Made by a program: the position numbers and the translations under genes. A model generated the notes under the pieces. The model worked only from the letters and a program-made list of their open reading frames with translations, was not told the origin of the DNA and did no database searches. A stretch of DNA of 13,798 bases from Cudoniella acicularis (taxonomy: Eukaryota; Ascomycota; Leotiomycetes; Helotiales; Helotiaceae): NCBI GenBank assembly GCA_013054445.1, contig JAAMPI010001491.1:1-13798 (forward strand), in the 5' to 3' direction. This document shows positions 1 to 7,534 of the stretch, in pieces. Position 1 is the stretch's first letter; every line of letters begins with the position of its first letter.

Positions 1-205
1 ATTTTTGTTGAGATACACGACGCGGTACGTCTCGTCCACCCCAGTACAACCATTCCGAGAACTCACAAGCAGATCACAAGATGAGCAAACATCCCACCTT
101 TGAGATCGTGAGATCATCAGGAGCAAAAGTATGAGTGTCGCAACACTCGGGAATCATGGGGGAGAATCATGCCTTCGTAGGTGGAGAGGTGAAGATTCTG
201 TTTAT

Positions 206-547
206 TTACCCCCACCTCAACATCTCCCGAGATTTCGCAACCAGGTCACAAGAGCGAACATGATCAGCTAGGAGCATCAAAAGAAATTTGCAACGGCTTC
301 TATTGTAGAGTAGGTTTGAAGAGATCCATCTTTGTGGGAAAGAAAGGGAATAATTTGTAGCCCCCATACAGTGCCCCGCTTGAAGATACAACCAAATCTC
401 CTTGACACAACCACGAGATACTTCGTAAATAAACTCAACATCGGCTAGACAGGAGATGATACAATTCCCGTCTTGGTAGATGACTGGGAAGAATTCTTTC
501 TGTTGGTGGAAATTTGTTTTATCAAAGTATTCTCTCTGCACCACCAT
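206..547 (-). CDS. Candidate small ORF or exon, unknown function, 113 aa
   Basis: The frame is open for 113 codons from a true ATG (complement of 545-547) to TAA. Composition is balanced and not low-complexity, with four cysteines (CIISC, RGC, GHC) and several aromatic residues. There is no signal peptide, no convincing membrane segment, and I recognise no family. Upstream on the same strand, a GTAGGA donor-like word near 621 and AG acceptor-like words just before the ATG would allow the frame to be an internal exon rather than a whole gene. The frame ends at GGGGGTAA, which also contains a possible GTAAAT donor. A frame this long is expected by chance now and then in 13.8 kb, so openness and composition are the only support. 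Confidence 0.2.
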   Translation of the reverse strand: MVVQREYFDKTNFHQQKEFFPVIYQDGNCIISCLADVEFIYEVSRGCVKEIWLYLQAGHCMGATNYSLSFPQRWISSNLLYNRSRCKFLLMLLADHVRSCDLVAKSREMLRWG

Positions 548-937
548 GCACCGTGATCTGCACCGTCAAAATGCCAGTATAATAAGCCTAGATTAACAGA
601 CCGCATACAATCCTACTTTGAGGCCTGGTCCGTTTTCCGAGATAGGAACAAGAAGGGTTCAAACAGAATATGTCTCCCTACCAAAAGATAACTTCGCAAC
701 TTTGTCCCAACACAGCAAAGACGACCGGCAGGAAGAAAAGAAAACAACGGCTGCATATTCAAGATTCATGATAGCGGCGTGCAGGTTGAGAAAGTGAGAT
801 GATCATGACAACAAGGTTATGATTTGAGTTGTGTGGGAGCAACACAAAATATCGACAAGGGGGGCGGGGGCAACAAGCGAGCGCCTCGGGCCGACATGTC
901 CCAGGTGCTCTTCAGCTTGGACAGCTTTCTTCCTGGG

Positions 938-1186
938 TCAACACGATACGAGTAGCAACGCGTCGCGACACCATGGTCGAGGGAATTCGAATAAGCAACG
1001 GGCAAAGGCACTGTCCGCCATTCGCCCCGCGATGGGTTTCTGCCTGTGCCACTCATGCGCGAAAAGCAAAAGCAGAACAACGCCCACGACGACGCCCGCC
1101 AGAAGCGCTGCCAATAATACAGCGCGCATTATGACTATCGAGGCAAGGAAACGGAGCCCACTGGAACACTGTTGCCAAGCTGCCAT
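938..1186 (-). CDS. Candidate small single-pass membrane protein, 82 aa
   Basis: An ATG-initiated frame of 82 codons. Residues about 22-43 form an unbroken hydrophobic run (AVLLAALLAGVVVGVVLLLL then FA), long enough for one transmembrane helix, followed by HEWHRQK, a polar and positively charged flank. The first 20 residues are only mildly hydrophobic, so the segment could be a signal anchor or a lone membrane span. The rest of the tail is unremarkable and ends in VSC. I recognise no family. The caution is that the hydrophobic run comes from a low-complexity stretch (ACGACGACG on the other strand), and this island is open in several frames at once, including a plus-strand frame rich in Ser, Thr and Ala. 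Either strand, or neither, could be coding. Confidence 0.22.
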   Translation of the reverse strand: MAAWQQCSSGLRFLASIVIMRAVLLAALLAGVVVGVVLLLLFAHEWHRQKPIAGRMADSAFARCLFEFPRPWCRDALLLVSC

Positions 1187-2224
1187 GTTCCAACCCCAAC
1201 ATTCGATCCGGCCTGCTGACGCCGTTCAGCGTTCAACCCCCAGGCCTTCAATATCCACTGTCAGTGCTTTTGCGGTGAAGCTGGCGATAGGAGCTCTAGT
1301 CTCGACAGCTACAGTCAACTCTACGGCCCAGCGAAGGAGCGACCGGAACAAGCGACTTCTGGGGCATCTGGCCGAGACACTGTGGAACGGTACTAGATGA
1401 AACACTTACGAGGCTTAATATGAGCTGCCGGTATATGATGCTTCCTAGAGCCCTCATGGCAGCAAAACGTCCGTGGGACAGCCGCCAGAAGCTGCCCCCC
1501 CACTGTCCGTCCTATGTTGCAACGGTATATCGACGCCATGGTAAGAACAACACCGTCTCAGCCAATACCACCTAACGGATTTGAAGCATAACAGCCCTTA
1601 TATTGCCTTAATACTGGCCCATTTCCTGTGGTTCATGCAGCGAAATCGGAGCTTCGGAGAGCAGCTGCATTTTAGATCCTGCAGTGCCCTGCAACGGTGG
1701 AAACAAAAACACGGCCTTGGGAACGGTGGCAGAGCCCGGAGGCGCGCACGGCGCAGGGGTTGGCAATAACTAGCGGTGTATTGCTTTTCCAACGTCGTCC
1801 TGTCATACAAAAGAAATACCTTTCACCGGACAAAGTTCTATCACTTTTCACATTTCCACGAAAACGACGTCGCTTACAACTTGCTGAACAGAAGCCAAGG
1901 CAAAGTAAATATTTCTTGCTTTTTCGGATCATTAGCTCGCGCAGCCGCTCTACTACTCATAGTTTGGTCTTGGTTTTGGCGCATCTGTACCCAGAGAGAG
2001 GGGTCGGAACACGAATGAGGCGTTGGAAGAGGCGTGAAGCCAACGAAATGCTTTTGCTCCTGTGACGGCTCTGATGGGGAGGTTCCCTTCCAATCTTTCC
2101 CGATCGCTGGCCGTCTCCTTGTCGTCCCAATCTTGATTTCTCCGGCGGATCCATTTGGTAGAGATGGTGAGAGGTCCTGATTTGATGGAGTACGGTGGCC
2201 ATATGCACCAAGACGAGCGACCAA
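1187..2224. other. Stretch without a supported gene
   Basis: From 1187 to about 1400 the sequence is open in several frames on both strands, and none stands out. From 1400 to 2224 there are only short overlapping frames on both strands. A CCAAT word lies at 1561-1565. I see no tandem repeat, RNA gene or strong hairpin. Confidence 0.4.
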
Positions 2225-2413
2225 ATGTGTGGAATCGCCAGGATGATAATTAGTTCCCTTTCGAGCGAATACACCGACATGTCTCAAAAGTCAACAGGTG
2301 GCTGGCCGTGGCAAATGTCTAATACCTTCCAGCGTCTACTAGGTAACTTTACCATGTTGATTGACGCCAAAACCCAGGCTGCTCCTACTGTGGCAAATGT
2401 CTTGAAGCTCTAA
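2225..2413 (+). CDS. Candidate small ORF, unknown function, 62 aa
   Basis: ATG-initiated frame of 62 codons ending in TAA, followed at once by AT-rich sequence (GGTTTATTTACTG). The protein has no extended hydrophobic segment and no cysteine beyond residue 2. Its C-terminal third (DAKTQAAPTVANVLKL) looks like ordinary soluble protein. An exact 13-bp direct repeat lies inside the frame, but at a spacing that is not a multiple of three, so it does not encode a repeated peptide. I recognise no family. It is short enough to be a chance frame. Confidence 0.15.
   Translation: MCGIARMIISSLSSEYTDMSQKSTGGWPWQMSNTFQRLLGNFTMLIDAKTQAAPTVANVLKL
2308..2402. repeat. Exact 13-bp direct repeat GTGGCAAATGTCT, two copies
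   Basis: The word occurs at 2308-2320 and again at 2390-2402, 82 bp apart. By base-composition arithmetic, a pair this long within about 100 bp is expected only about 0.02 times in a window of this size. Confidence 0.7.
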
Positions 2414-3100
2414 GGTTTATTTACTGAAACAAACCAAATGCCTGCAACGTGCAGGAACCTGACCGTGAGCAAAAGCCATTAAAACGTCTCGAAACATACG
2501 ACCAGCAATATTCTCAACATCAAGTCATCAGAAGAGACAATTAATATCAAGACTTTCATATTGCCTTAAAATCAACTTCCTGATATGCAACTTCAATCGC
2601 CGGGAAACGTCTAGAATCAATCTACAATTGCACAGTACAGAATCATTGGCCCAGCCTCTGAGAGTCTTGCTATCTAGACTGGCAGGTTGGCAGAAGTTAC
2701 GCTCTTGTGTTTACACAAGCTTGTTGAACCTCGTCGAATCTAGAGACAAGCACAGCCATACAAGATTTAATGCCACCATTTGCATGATCCCAACTTGGAC
2801 ATTTCGTGGAAAGGGGTTGGCCATGGGTCTACGAACTGTCTGTGAAATCGCACACAAAACACGCAACAACAAATTCAATCGCTTGAACGATGACAAATAA
2901 TGAAATTACAGAGCATTCATTAATAAAATGACGACTCGGGAGCACCTTCACGAATAGAAGGCTATGCGAAGCATATTGTGATCACCACCAGTTCCTGGCT
3001 CACTGAACAACCACGTCCACTATGCTCAGACAATCAGCGAGGAGATTTCGCGGAGAAAAAGGGAAAGTGGGATCTGAAAGAAATTGAGAAACCTGTGGTA
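2414..3100. other. Stretch without a supported gene
   Basis: AT-richer than its surroundings, with several TAA/TAAT runs. The only sizeable frames (2628-2900 plus, 2711-2896 minus) lack a good upstream ATG and overlap each other on opposite strands. A weak 7-bp inverted repeat (AGAAACC at about 3087, GGTTTCT at about 3124) lies at the right edge. Nothing else is supported. Confidence 0.4.
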
Positions 3101-3530
3101 CTAACTCAATCGAATCCGAATTTGGTTTCTATCATCCCGAGGGCCGAACCAAACCGCGACTAAATTAGCACTACCTCTATCGGTCCCAAACTTTTGATGA
3201 AATACCTCTTCAATCTTCCTTACACTTGGGGCCTCTTCCGCAACCAAATTCAAGTTCGCAGCGAAATTTCCACACAACACTTGGAAGTTTAATGATGCGG
3301 CTCCTGCTGGTACAATTATACTTTTTTCAACGGTACCTGAATCGAAATTTTGGGTTGTCTGTGTGGCAGTCTGTTAGTAGGTCTCTTGATGCTCGTATTT
3401 ACTTCGAACTATTTCTTACATTGCAATTCTTGGTTTTCGTTTGGTTGGCTGAATGCAGATCACTGGGAATTTTGTCAGAACTCTTTGGTGTGAAGGGGAG
3501 CAGTTGGCCAGGAAACCCCTTCAACAGCGT
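3101..3530 (-). CDS. Candidate 3' exons of a spliced minus-strand gene
   Basis: Two minus-strand frames join in phase across a candidate intron. The upstream piece (3530-3420) is open for 37 codons after an in-frame stop. The intron (3419-3359, 61 nt) begins GTAAGA, contains CTAAC 18 bases from its end, and closes with CACACAG, as expected of a filamentous-fungal intron. The downstream piece (3358-3101) runs 85 codons to TAG. The joined peptide is hydrophilic at the start (rich in Lys, Asn, Thr, Ser), then includes VPAGAASLNF and KIEEVFHQKFG and ends NQIRIRLS. It has five proline residues and no membrane segment. There is no initiator ATG, so further 5' exons would be needed; I could not find a phase-compatible one. 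I recognise no family. The intron signals are the support; the coding content is unproven. Confidence 0.22.
3359..3419 (-). other. Candidate 61-nt spliceosomal intron
   Basis: Read on the minus strand it starts GTAAGA, has TACTAAC with the branch-type adenosine about 15 bases from the end, and finishes ACACAG. Length and all three signals match the short introns of filamentous fungi. The flanking frames stay open in a common phase when it is removed. An alternative acceptor (TAACAG) lies within the branch-point word and is too close to be likely. Confidence 0.35.
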
Positions 3531-4012
3531 CTAGGAACATGAGGCCACTATGGACTTGGCAAATTATTCTACGAGAGGCAAATGAGCGCGACAGTGCGTA
3601 CGTACTACTATGTTCATCTGAAGAGAAACCTGGGAACTTGAATGGCGCATGGACGTCTTACCGCCAGATAACATCGTGAATTCTTCCTACGAATTCGTCG
3701 GCCTGAGTAATGGGTAATCACGAGAATTCGCTGCGCCCAGCCAGATCGATGGCATGGGAATTTCAGGCCTGCACGACGTTTAGTCCATGCACGAGAGCTT
3801 ATGTGGCTTCTGGCCATTGCGGAAGCTCAACATATTTTTGCATGATGTTGAGATCAGCATGGCGTTGCCGTGGGCTTCCTCATGATGATGCGGGGTGGCA
3901 CGAAAATGATGCAGTCAGGAGAATAGGAAAATTTTCCATCGACAGCTGAATGACTGAGAGCGAATAGAGTGAGATCTCCTCCATCCGCCACTTCTACTTA
4001 CAGGAAATCCCT
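3531..4012. other. Stretch without a supported gene
   Basis: A further GTAAGA donor-like word on the minus strand lies at 3661-3656, preceded by a short open piece ending HDVIWR. Joining it to the acceptor at 3531 puts the next codons out of frame. GTACGTAC occurs near 3600. Nothing more can be supported. Confidence 0.35.
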
Positions 4013-4031
4013 TACAGCTCGAAGAGCTGTA
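4013..4031. other. Tight hairpin, 8-bp stem, GAA loop
   Basis: TACAGCTC, then GAA, then GAGCTGTA. Perfect pairing with a three-base loop. First of a group of stem-loops running to about 4584. Confidence 0.7.
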
Positions 4032-4056
4032 TTGCATTGCATACCCAACCGAAAAT

Positions 4057-4077
4057 CCCCGAGTCAGGGACTCGGGG
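4057..4077. other. Tight hairpin, 9-bp GC-rich stem
   Basis: CCCCGAGTC (4057-4065), loop AGG, GACTCGGGG (4069-4077). Perfect pairing with a three-base loop. It also contains CCG and CGG half-words in everted orientation, the kind recognised by fungal binuclear zinc-cluster regulators; that reading is inference. Its right arm is shared with the next inverted repeat. Confidence 0.75.
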
Positions 4078-4121
4078 TTGAAAACTGCGGATAGAAACGC
4101 ATTGTGTGGGCTTCAACCCCG
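4073..4121. other. Overlapping 10-bp inverted repeat, alternative to the 4057 hairpin
   Basis: CGGGGTTGAA (4073-4082) pairs perfectly with TTCAACCCCG (4112-4121) across a 29-base loop. Bases 4073-4077 also form the right arm of the 4057-4077 hairpin, so in one RNA or extruded strand the two structures cannot form together. Confidence 0.7.
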
Positions 4122-4165
4122 CTGCGGTAGATAGGGTAGTCCCTCCAGGCTCTTTTATTTGTGTT

Positions 4166-4199
4166 CCAGCGTCTTCGGAAAGTTTCCTATGGACGCTGG
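4166..4199. other. Two-tier stem-loop, 8-bp outer stem
   Basis: CCAGCGTC (4166-4173) pairs with GACGCTGG (4192-4199). Inside it GGAAA (4077-style tier at 4177-4181) faces TTTCC (4183-4187) across one base, giving a second tier of symmetry. In RNA only the outer three of those inner pairs could form. Confidence 0.65.
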
Positions 4200-4297
4200 C
4201 GAACATATGCCCGTCTGCTGCAGAACAATAATTCATGCAAGCCTTGCCATTCAGTGTCTGCTACTGCATATGTACGCATGCACATTGTCAAAAGCTG

Positions 4298-4313
4298 CGT
4301 ACTTCGGAGTACG
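4298..4313. other. Short hairpin, 6-bp stem, TCGG loop
   Basis: CGTACT, TCGG, AGTACG. Perfect pairing. A short TGCAT/ATGCA stem (4265-4282) lies just upstream. Confidence 0.55.
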
Positions 4314-4510
4314 ACGACGTGCTGAGGCTTGGCTAGCGGAAAAGGGTTGAGTGGCTACTGTTGAGCCCCTCCTAAATGACCTGAAACCCTTCCCTCACGA
4401 ATTCCACTAGATCATATCCGTATGGAGAAACGTCTACAATGTTTCTAAGTCTCGCGGGGAACACGCCGGACGCCCCAGTAGCGCACTTCCGCCACCACTA
4501 TCGGCAAGAG

Positions 4511-4529
4511 ACTACGAGTACTCTGTAGT
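4511..4529. other. Near-perfect inverted repeat
   Basis: ACTAC, GAGTACTC, T, GTAGT: the outer 5-bp arms flank an 8-bp self-complementary core with one extra base. A further 5-bp stem, CGGCA-TAG-TGCCG, lies at 4572-4584. Confidence 0.5.
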
Positions 4530-4692
4530 GCTTGTACACAAGACAAGAAGCTGACGCTCAGCACGCTCATCCGGCATAGTGCCGAGACTGTTACTGTACC
4601 CGTAATGATGTTGTGCTGCTCTGTCGCTGCGTCGCAAGCTTTTCTGTTCTCAGACATCTCTGTTGCTTTGTACTTTCGTCTCTTGGTAGCTT

Positions 4693-4712
4693 ACCTGTAC
4701 CTGTGTACCTGT
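4693..4712. repeat. ACCTGT hexamer repeat, three copies
   Basis: ACCTGT at 4693-4698, 4699-4704 and 4707-4712, with a GT insertion before the third, then a degenerate ACT. The first copy lies within CTTACCTG, which is complementary to a splice donor, but no U1 RNA surrounds it. Confidence 0.75.
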
Positions 4713-4876
4713 ACTTCGAATGACACACGCTTCGAACGAGTAATGACTTGCAGAACCTCAATGCGTCCCCAGGGGATGTTATGAGATAACAGACAAGTGT
4801 CTATGCTCCAGAAGCCTTTTTGCAGGCCAAAGGCTTGGATCGTACGATGATTCTACGATAGCTCAACGCTCGTGGC

Positions 4877-5200
4877 TCATAACAGCTGCCAGAATTCAGA
4901 TTGCTCACCTGCAGGCCCGTTTTGAACCAAAATAACGCGATCCAGCAAACAAGTCATGCTAACAAGTGTTGATTCTCCAGTCTCTGGGTCTTCCGTGAAT
5001 GAAAATGGAATGGTCGAGGTCGAGGTGCTTCTAAGCTGTATTTTGTGTAGCGAGGGCGATCCCGGAAGCCGGCCCAATGCCTGAGCGCTCCATTCGCTAA
5101 ACACGTGTGAAGGAGCAAGGTTGGCCACTGCCACTCCCACTGCCAACCGTCCACCTGATTTCTCCCAGCAAATCGGATCGCTTCTCGTCTCCAGCAACAA
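4877..5200 (-). CDS. Candidate minus-strand exon, unknown function
   Basis: Open for 107 codons to TGA, but its only ATG is about 82 residues in, so as a gene it would need an upstream exon. The peptide has a Gly/Val/Ala-rich early part (GGRLAVGVAVANLAP), a Ser/Thr run (STSTSTIPFSF) and an acidic piece (TEDPETGES), and ends SEFWQLL. The Ser/Thr run comes from a GTCGAG duplication. A second frame on the same strand (5304-4954) is open for 116 codons over the same bases, which weakens both. No family is recognised. Confidence 0.13.
   Translation of the reverse strand: MLLETRSDPICWEKSGGRLAVGVAVANLAPSHVFSEWSAQALGRLPGSPSLHKIQLRSTSTSTIPFSFTEDPETGESTLVSMTCLLDRVILVQNGPAGEQSEFWQLL
5119..5148. other. 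7-bp inverted repeat
   Basis: GGTTGGC (5119-5125) and GCCAACC (5142-5148) enclose the C/A-rich sequence CACTGCCACTCCCACT. Inverted repeats of this arm length and spacing are common by chance. Confidence 0.4.
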
Positions 5201-6085
5201 ATCTTTCCAGGGTGCAGGCTCCGGAATAAGGATGCACTTCCTTGAGATCTTCGCGATAATAATATCACAGCAATATCACAGCAATAATTAGATACCCGCG
5301 TCAAGCCTCATCAGCGACCCATTTCGCATCCACGTTCTTAGCTGCAATAATAGCGAGCAAGCCAAGCTGATAGTAGCTCACGTTAGCACTTGTCCCTCAC
5401 CACCGCCAGCGCTAGTCTGTGCACGCGGCAACCTCCTATCCTAAGCCACACAAAGCTGGTTGGTAAGAAGAGGGGTTTCAGCCATGAGGGAGTAGACAAG
5501 TTGTTCCACTTCTCGTGTCTTTGTGTTTGAGATTTCGAGAGCTCTGCGTTTTAAGTTCCGAAGGCGAGAGTGCTTTGTCCATGCGGCTGTCTTCGGTGGT
5601 GCAGAGGTCGATCAGGGGCAGCAGCTAAGCGTGGCTACCTGCCTCACAGACTCTGCATTGCAGTGCATCGGAGCATAGAATATATCCTCCGCCAATCGAA
5701 ACTAGAGACCTGCCAAATGCAAGTTTGAGTTAACCTTCTGAACCACTGCACATGTATATGGATTGAGGATTTGAGGGTTTTGAAAGTTCGTGTCTGTGCG
5801 GTAATTGGGTTTGCAAGTAAGTAAACCTGCTTGCTTTGATGCTGTATTTTTTATATTTAGCGATTTTGTCTAATGGACGGTATAATAATGAATGATTAAG
5901 TTGCCGTTGAAACTTACTTGTTTAGTTGGAGTACGCCGTTTTCTTGGAAAGCCTTCCCCCGCTAGACTGCATGTCTGTGCGATTACAGAGTTCACGTTAA
6001 TAGTCAATTGGCACCAGTGTTGATTGGTTATGTTTTCCGCCAACTTACTTGCTTTTTATCGTATTTCAACAATTCTGACATCACC
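5201..6085. other. Stretch without a supported gene; possible leader or intron sequence
   Basis: No long frame. It contains GAATATATCC (5678-5687) and CCAAT (5693-5697), a donor-like GTAAGT at 5817-5822, and the word CAAGTAAGT in three places: plus at 5814-5822, minus at 5912-5920 and minus at 6043-6051. The base composition (T-rich after 5820) would fit a leader followed by an intron of a plus-strand transcript, but no acceptor can be chosen with confidence. Confidence 0.3.
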
Positions 6086-6532
6086 ATGAGGTTGGGAGCT
6101 TGCGGTCGACATATTGTTATCGGACTCCTATTTGGATCGTCGGATGACTTTAGAACACGGGAACTATCCGTGTAACGGTGAAGTCTCAGTTCGGAATCCG
6201 AAAATGATTCTGAAATAGAAGTGTCTTACCTTGCCGAATCTCGATCATGTACGGTACCTCAAGCGTATGCATGTACTTGTATACTTTTGAGACCAATGTC
6301 GTGTGCTATGTACTCCATGCCACGTTTTCCTCACACTTCTTGTCCTTCTTTGCGACCGAGCACCTTCGATGTCTCACATGGTCACTCGCACATGCATTTC
6401 TTGAGTCTTCTTAAATAGCGGTGCTTTCAGCAGAAGATTATGCTTCTGGCCCATATTTCTGGTCCACAGCGTTACCAAGGTAAACAGTCTGACGAGATTT
6501 AAGGGACTGTCTGTGCAACAATTGGGTTCGCA
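5792..6532. repeat. Diverged 24-bp direct repeat, two copies
   Basis: Copies at 5792-5815 and 6509-6532 share 20 of 24 bases (core AATTGGGTT, both starting GTCTGTGC and ending GCA). All four differences are transitions. The first eight bases, GTCTGTGC, occur again at 5973-5980. Confidence 0.55.
6086..6175 (+). CDS. Very small ORF, 29 aa, possibly an upstream ORF
   Basis: ATG in a good eukaryotic context (ATCACCATGAG, with A at -3), running 29 codons to TAA. The peptide includes HIVIGLLFGSS. It lies about 440 bases upstream of the 87-aa ORF at 6619, on the same strand, so it could be an upstream ORF of that transcript. Only the start context supports it. Confidence 0.12.
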   Translation: MRLGACGRHIVIGLLFGSSDDFRTRELSV

Positions 6533-6618
6533 CTATCGATTCCCCTAACCGAACCTCCATTGCGTCAACTTTCGAAGCACTAGATAGAGCAGACAGACGA
6601 CTTTGTCTTTAACTTTCG

Positions 6619-6882
6619 ATGAGTTCTGGAAAGCGATTGGATGTGCCGGCAACAGAGGAGAGGTTGATTACTACGTTACGTACACGCATGTTAGCCAACT
6701 GTGGCCAAATGTTCAATGTTGGGGCGTCTAGATACTCACCTGATAAACTTGATGGTGGGATGGAGGACACTGTCTCACCACCTTTTTGCCTTGTATTCTT
6801 CAAGAGTGAGAAACTGAAAGAGAGATACGGTACATTCGCATTTTTGAGAATAAACCTCGATTGTATTTGCGCAGCAAACTGA
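6619..6882 (+). CDS. Candidate small protein, 87 aa, unknown function
   Basis: ATG-initiated frame of 87 codons ending in TGA. The peptide looks like an ordinary soluble protein: polar, basic start (MSSGKRLDVPATEERL), a middle with FNVGASRYSPDKLDGG, a hydrophobic patch (PPFCLVFFKSEKL), and a cysteine-containing end (LDCICAAN). It has no signal peptide or membrane helix. AATAAA lies 38 bases after the stop, a suitable position for polyadenylation, and a promoter-like C-rich tract begins beyond it. Upstream, GTAAAC at 6480 and CTAAC near 6546 followed by AG words would allow a leader intron. The opposite strand is also open for 92 codons here, and third-position composition shows no strong bias. 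I recognise no family. Confidence 0.28.
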   Translation: MSSGKRLDVPATEERLITTLRTRMLANCGQMFNVGASRYSPDKLDGGMEDTVSPPFCLVFFKSEKLKERYGTFAFLRINLDCICAAN

Positions 6883-6919
6883 AGCATTATTGCCGACTAA
6901 CATGACATTTCAATGAAGA

Positions 6920-6925
6920 AATAAA
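6920..6925 (+). promoter_or_regulatory. Possible polyadenylation signal AATAAA
   Basis: Canonical hexamer in A-rich sequence, 38 bases after the stop of the 87-aa ORF and just before a C-rich, G-poor tract. The hexamer also occurs elsewhere in the window (for example about 7313), so position is the support. Confidence 0.3.
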
Positions 6926-6959
6926 GAAAAAGTGCAAACGCTAACTTGCAATCTGAAAG

Positions 6960-7297
6960 AGAACGCTTTCTCGCACTTGCACTTCCCTGAAACAATAACA
7001 AGAACGCAAATTTTCCAAAAGATTCCCCCTATTTTCGTTTCCCGTGACTTGCCATTTCCTGCTCAATATTCTCAAGTCATGTCATGTTCTTCGGTACATC
7101 ACTCTTCGCTAAAACTCAAAAAATCACCTGCCACTTGCCCCTATTCTTTACATCTCTCCACAGGAACGCAAAACAATCAGCCGACCTTCTCCCCCCTCAA
7201 AAAAACGCACTCGCCATTTAAAAAGCCAACTCAGCACCACCTACCACCTAGCAGCCCACAACACCCACCATTCACGTAGATAGGAAGAAGCATTTCC
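6960..7297 (+). promoter_or_regulatory. C-rich, G-poor tract: candidate promoter and leader
   Basis: By my count 7021-7260 has about 87 C and 25 G, a strong strand asymmetry. The left part is C/T-rich (CCCCCTATTTTCG, CTTCTCCCCCCTC); the right part becomes C/A-rich (CACCACCTACCACC, CACAACACCCACC) after a TTTAAAAAG word at 7215-7223. Fungal promoters often carry C/T-rich tracts close to the transcript start and C/A-rich leaders before the ATG. The tract would serve a plus-strand gene on its right. A frame runs through it (6932-7279), but its composition is better explained by the tract itself. Confidence 0.35.
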
Positions 7298-7534
7298 ATG
7301 TTCCCAATGCGGACAATAAAAGTTCGCAGGTGGTTCTTCCGAAGCAGAGTAAACGTAACGAACGAACACACGTCCCCACACTGCAGTAACTGGCACAGAT
7401 ACATACCACGCAACGCAGCGCCTCCAAAAAAGCCCCAATGGGACAGATTAAGAATGTGGATTGGGGAGTTGTGTGGATGGATGTGGAATAATGAGAATGC
7501 GGGGAATCCCGGTCCCATTTCCTTAATAAGGTGA
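7298..7534 (+). CDS. Candidate small ORF, 78 aa, tryptophan-rich, or upstream ORF
   Basis: The first ATG after the C/A-rich tract opens a frame of 78 codons. The peptide is basic at the start (MRTIKVRRWFFRSR) and has six tryptophans, several close together (WDRLRMWIGELCGWMW). No family is recognised, and there is no signal peptide. The ATG context (TTTCCATGTT) is poor. The minus strand is open in three overlapping frames across the same bases. It might be a small protein, an upstream ORF of the 270-aa frame at 8008, or a chance frame in an AT-poor stretch. Confidence 0.17.
   Translation: MFPMRTIKVRRWFFRSRVNVTNEHTSPHCSNWHRYIPRNAAPPKKPQWDRLRMWIGELCGWMWNNENAGNPGPISLIR

Noticed and set aside
817..1080. 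87-codon minus-strand frame next to the membrane-protein frame
   Set aside because: It overlaps the hydrophobic frame in another phase and has a proline run from a C-rich stretch. There is nothing beyond openness to support it.
831..1400. 189-codon plus-strand frame starting at GTG
   Set aside because: There is no ATG until about residue 68 and the peptide is low-complexity (Thr, Ala, Arg, Ser). The G+C-rich island is open in several other frames too.
3531..3710. An extra upstream exon (ending HDVIWR) for the spliced minus-strand gene
   Set aside because: The donor GTAAGA is good, but joining it to the acceptor at 3531 shifts the following codons into an early stop.
4683..4715. CTTACCTG resembling the 5' end of U1 snRNA
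   Set aside because: It sits in an ACCTGT repeat, and no Sm site or U1-type stem-loops follow.
6932..7279. 115-codon plus-strand frame through the C-rich tract
   Set aside because: Its Pro, Ser, Thr and His content follows from the C-rich, G-poor composition, and it has no ATG near the start.
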